A stretch of DNA of 15,201 bases from Candidatus Hydrogenedentota bacterium (GTDB lineage: Bacteria > Hydrogenedentota > Hydrogenedentia > Hydrogenedentales > SLHB01): NCBI GenBank assembly GCA_003557825.1, contig PWNM01000156.1, positions 1-15,201 of the forward strand, read 5' to 3'. This document shows, in pieces, positions 14,705 through 15,201 of this stretch. The notes under the pieces were generated by a model. It was not told the origin of the DNA and did no database searches. It was given only the letters and a program-made list of their open reading frames with translations. The translations under genes were made by a program, and so were the position numbers. The first letter of the stretch is position 1, and every line of letters starts with the position of its first letter.

Positions 14705-14895
14705 AGAATAAAAGGTGGTGGTGTTGATGGGCACAGGGGCGTTCGGGAATCGTGGCTAAAGCCGACTGGAATAAAATGGTGGTGGTGTTGATGGGCACAG
14801 GGGCGTTCGGGAACCGTGGCTAATGCCGACTGGAATAAAATGGTGGTGGTGTTGATGGGCACAGGGGTGTTCGGGAATAGTGGCTAAGGCCGACT
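14698..14895. repeat. Tandem array of three 63/64-bp units plus a truncated fourth boundary
   Basis: Units begin with GCCGACT at 14698, 14761, 14825 and 14889 (periods 63, 64, 64). Each contains GGAATAAAA (variant AGAATAAAA in the first), GGTGGTGGTGTTGATGGGCA, CAGGGG(C/T)GTTCGGGAA and a closing GTGGCTAA-GCC. The closing motif varies: GGCTAAAGCC at 14754, GGCTAATGCC at 14818, GGCTAAGGCC at 14882. After 14895 the sequence drifts away (TGGGAATGATTGGTGGTGGG) and looks like a degenerate start of a fourth unit. Confidence 0.85.
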
Positions 14896-15201
14896 GGGAA
14901 TGATTGGTGGTGGGTCTGGTTGGCGATGATTTCATCGGGTCTGGTATAACGTTTTTATCGTGGTCGTTCGCGTGCGTGTATTTTGTTGGTGCTACGTCGG
15001 TACGCAATAAAACGCCCTGGGGTGGTCGGATGAGCGCAGACGCATTGCGCGGATAGCGTAACTCCGTCGGCGTTAGTCCAGGGTGGAAACTGGGAGCCTC
15101 ACCCACACCATGGGCGCATCGGACCGCCGGGGTGGACCCAATTGGTCGGTGTTAGGCTGGGGGGCGAAAATGGCAACGTCCGTCCAGCCAAGGGTATCGT
15201 C
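14896..15201. other. Non-coding or unassigned right end
   Basis: I see no credible gene in these 306 bases. The open minus-strand frame crossing 14756-15106 runs straight through the tandem array and has no ribosome site or recognisable domain. An inverted repeat GGCTGG (15155-15160) / CCAGCC (15184-15189) with inner G/C pairing could form a stem-loop near the window edge. The segment may be part of a longer dispersed repeat or structured element continuing outside the window. Confidence 0.4.

Noticed and set aside
14698..14895. CRISPR array
   Set aside because: The repeats are contiguous with no unique spacers, the unit is 63/64 bp, and no cas gene is present.
14596..15106. Minus-strand frames with HQHHHHF-type histidine-rich repeats
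   Set aside because: They are created by the GGTGGTGGTG of the 63/64-bp DNA array, which explains the apparent repeats; period 64 also breaks the frame between units.
15155..15201. Possible SRP (4.5S) RNA, from the string CAGCCAAGG near the window end
   Set aside because: The essential GGTCCGGAAGGAAGCAGCC-type core is not present; only a short chance match to its right half is seen.

Overview
The window looks like chromosomal DNA of a moderately G+C-rich, Gram-negative-type bacterium. It has strong Shine-Dalgarno sites, sigma70-type promoters close to the E. coli consensus, lipoprotein signals, and an envelope efflux system with a periplasmic adaptor. A secreted DUF4838 protein next to a beta-mannosidase-like GH2 enzyme, together with many intergenic dispersed repeats, is the style I associate with Planctomycetes, Lentisphaerae and Candidatus Hydrogenedentota. 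That assignment is inference only; there is no rRNA or marker gene here to prove it. I see no tRNA, rRNA, CRISPR array, integrase or transposase.

Layout. (1) 1-4745, carbohydrate region: a secreted DUF4838 / alpha-glucuronidase-like protein (+) converges on a short GH2 beta-mannosidase-like enzyme (-), with a perfect 13-bp palindrome between their ends. (2) 4746-6769: a 312-bp divergent intergenic region with a near-perfect promoter (TTGACA-N17-TACAAT) driving a two-gene operon. The operon encodes an ExeA/GspA-type AAA+ ATPase and a small protein with one C-terminal membrane anchor, joined by an ATGA stop/start overlap. (3) 6787-10618 (-): a compact efflux operon in the order TetR regulator, HlyD-type lipoprotein adaptor, ABC ATPase, ABC-2 permease. 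It resembles E. coli cecR-ybhGFSR but has a single-domain ATPase and one permease. A promoter with a perfect 8+2+8 palindromic operator just after its -10 precedes tetR, so the operon is probably autoregulated. (4) 10685-14234 (-): an 825-residue primase-helicase (CHC2 zinc finger, TOPRIM, P-loop ATPase) and, downstream, a Sel1-repeat lipoprotein gene. Beyond the Sel1 gene, at 10758-10900, lies an orphan, frameshifted, diverged copy of the primase's own C-terminal coding tail. The Sel1 gene therefore sits between two direct copies of that tail. (5) 14235-15201: about 970 bp with no credible gene. It holds two near-identical 97-bp repeats, a 63/64-bp tandem array and several copies of the 10-bp palindromic-core motif GGCTAAAGCC.

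The most unusual points are the primase-tail remnant flanking the Sel1 gene, the ExeA-like ATPase paired with an unrecognised C-terminally anchored protein, and the GGCTAAAGCC repeat mosaic upstream of the primase. I do not see a clearly new defence or biosynthetic system. The primase-helicase, the tail remnant and the repeats suggest the right third of the window is a decayed or modular mobile-element region.
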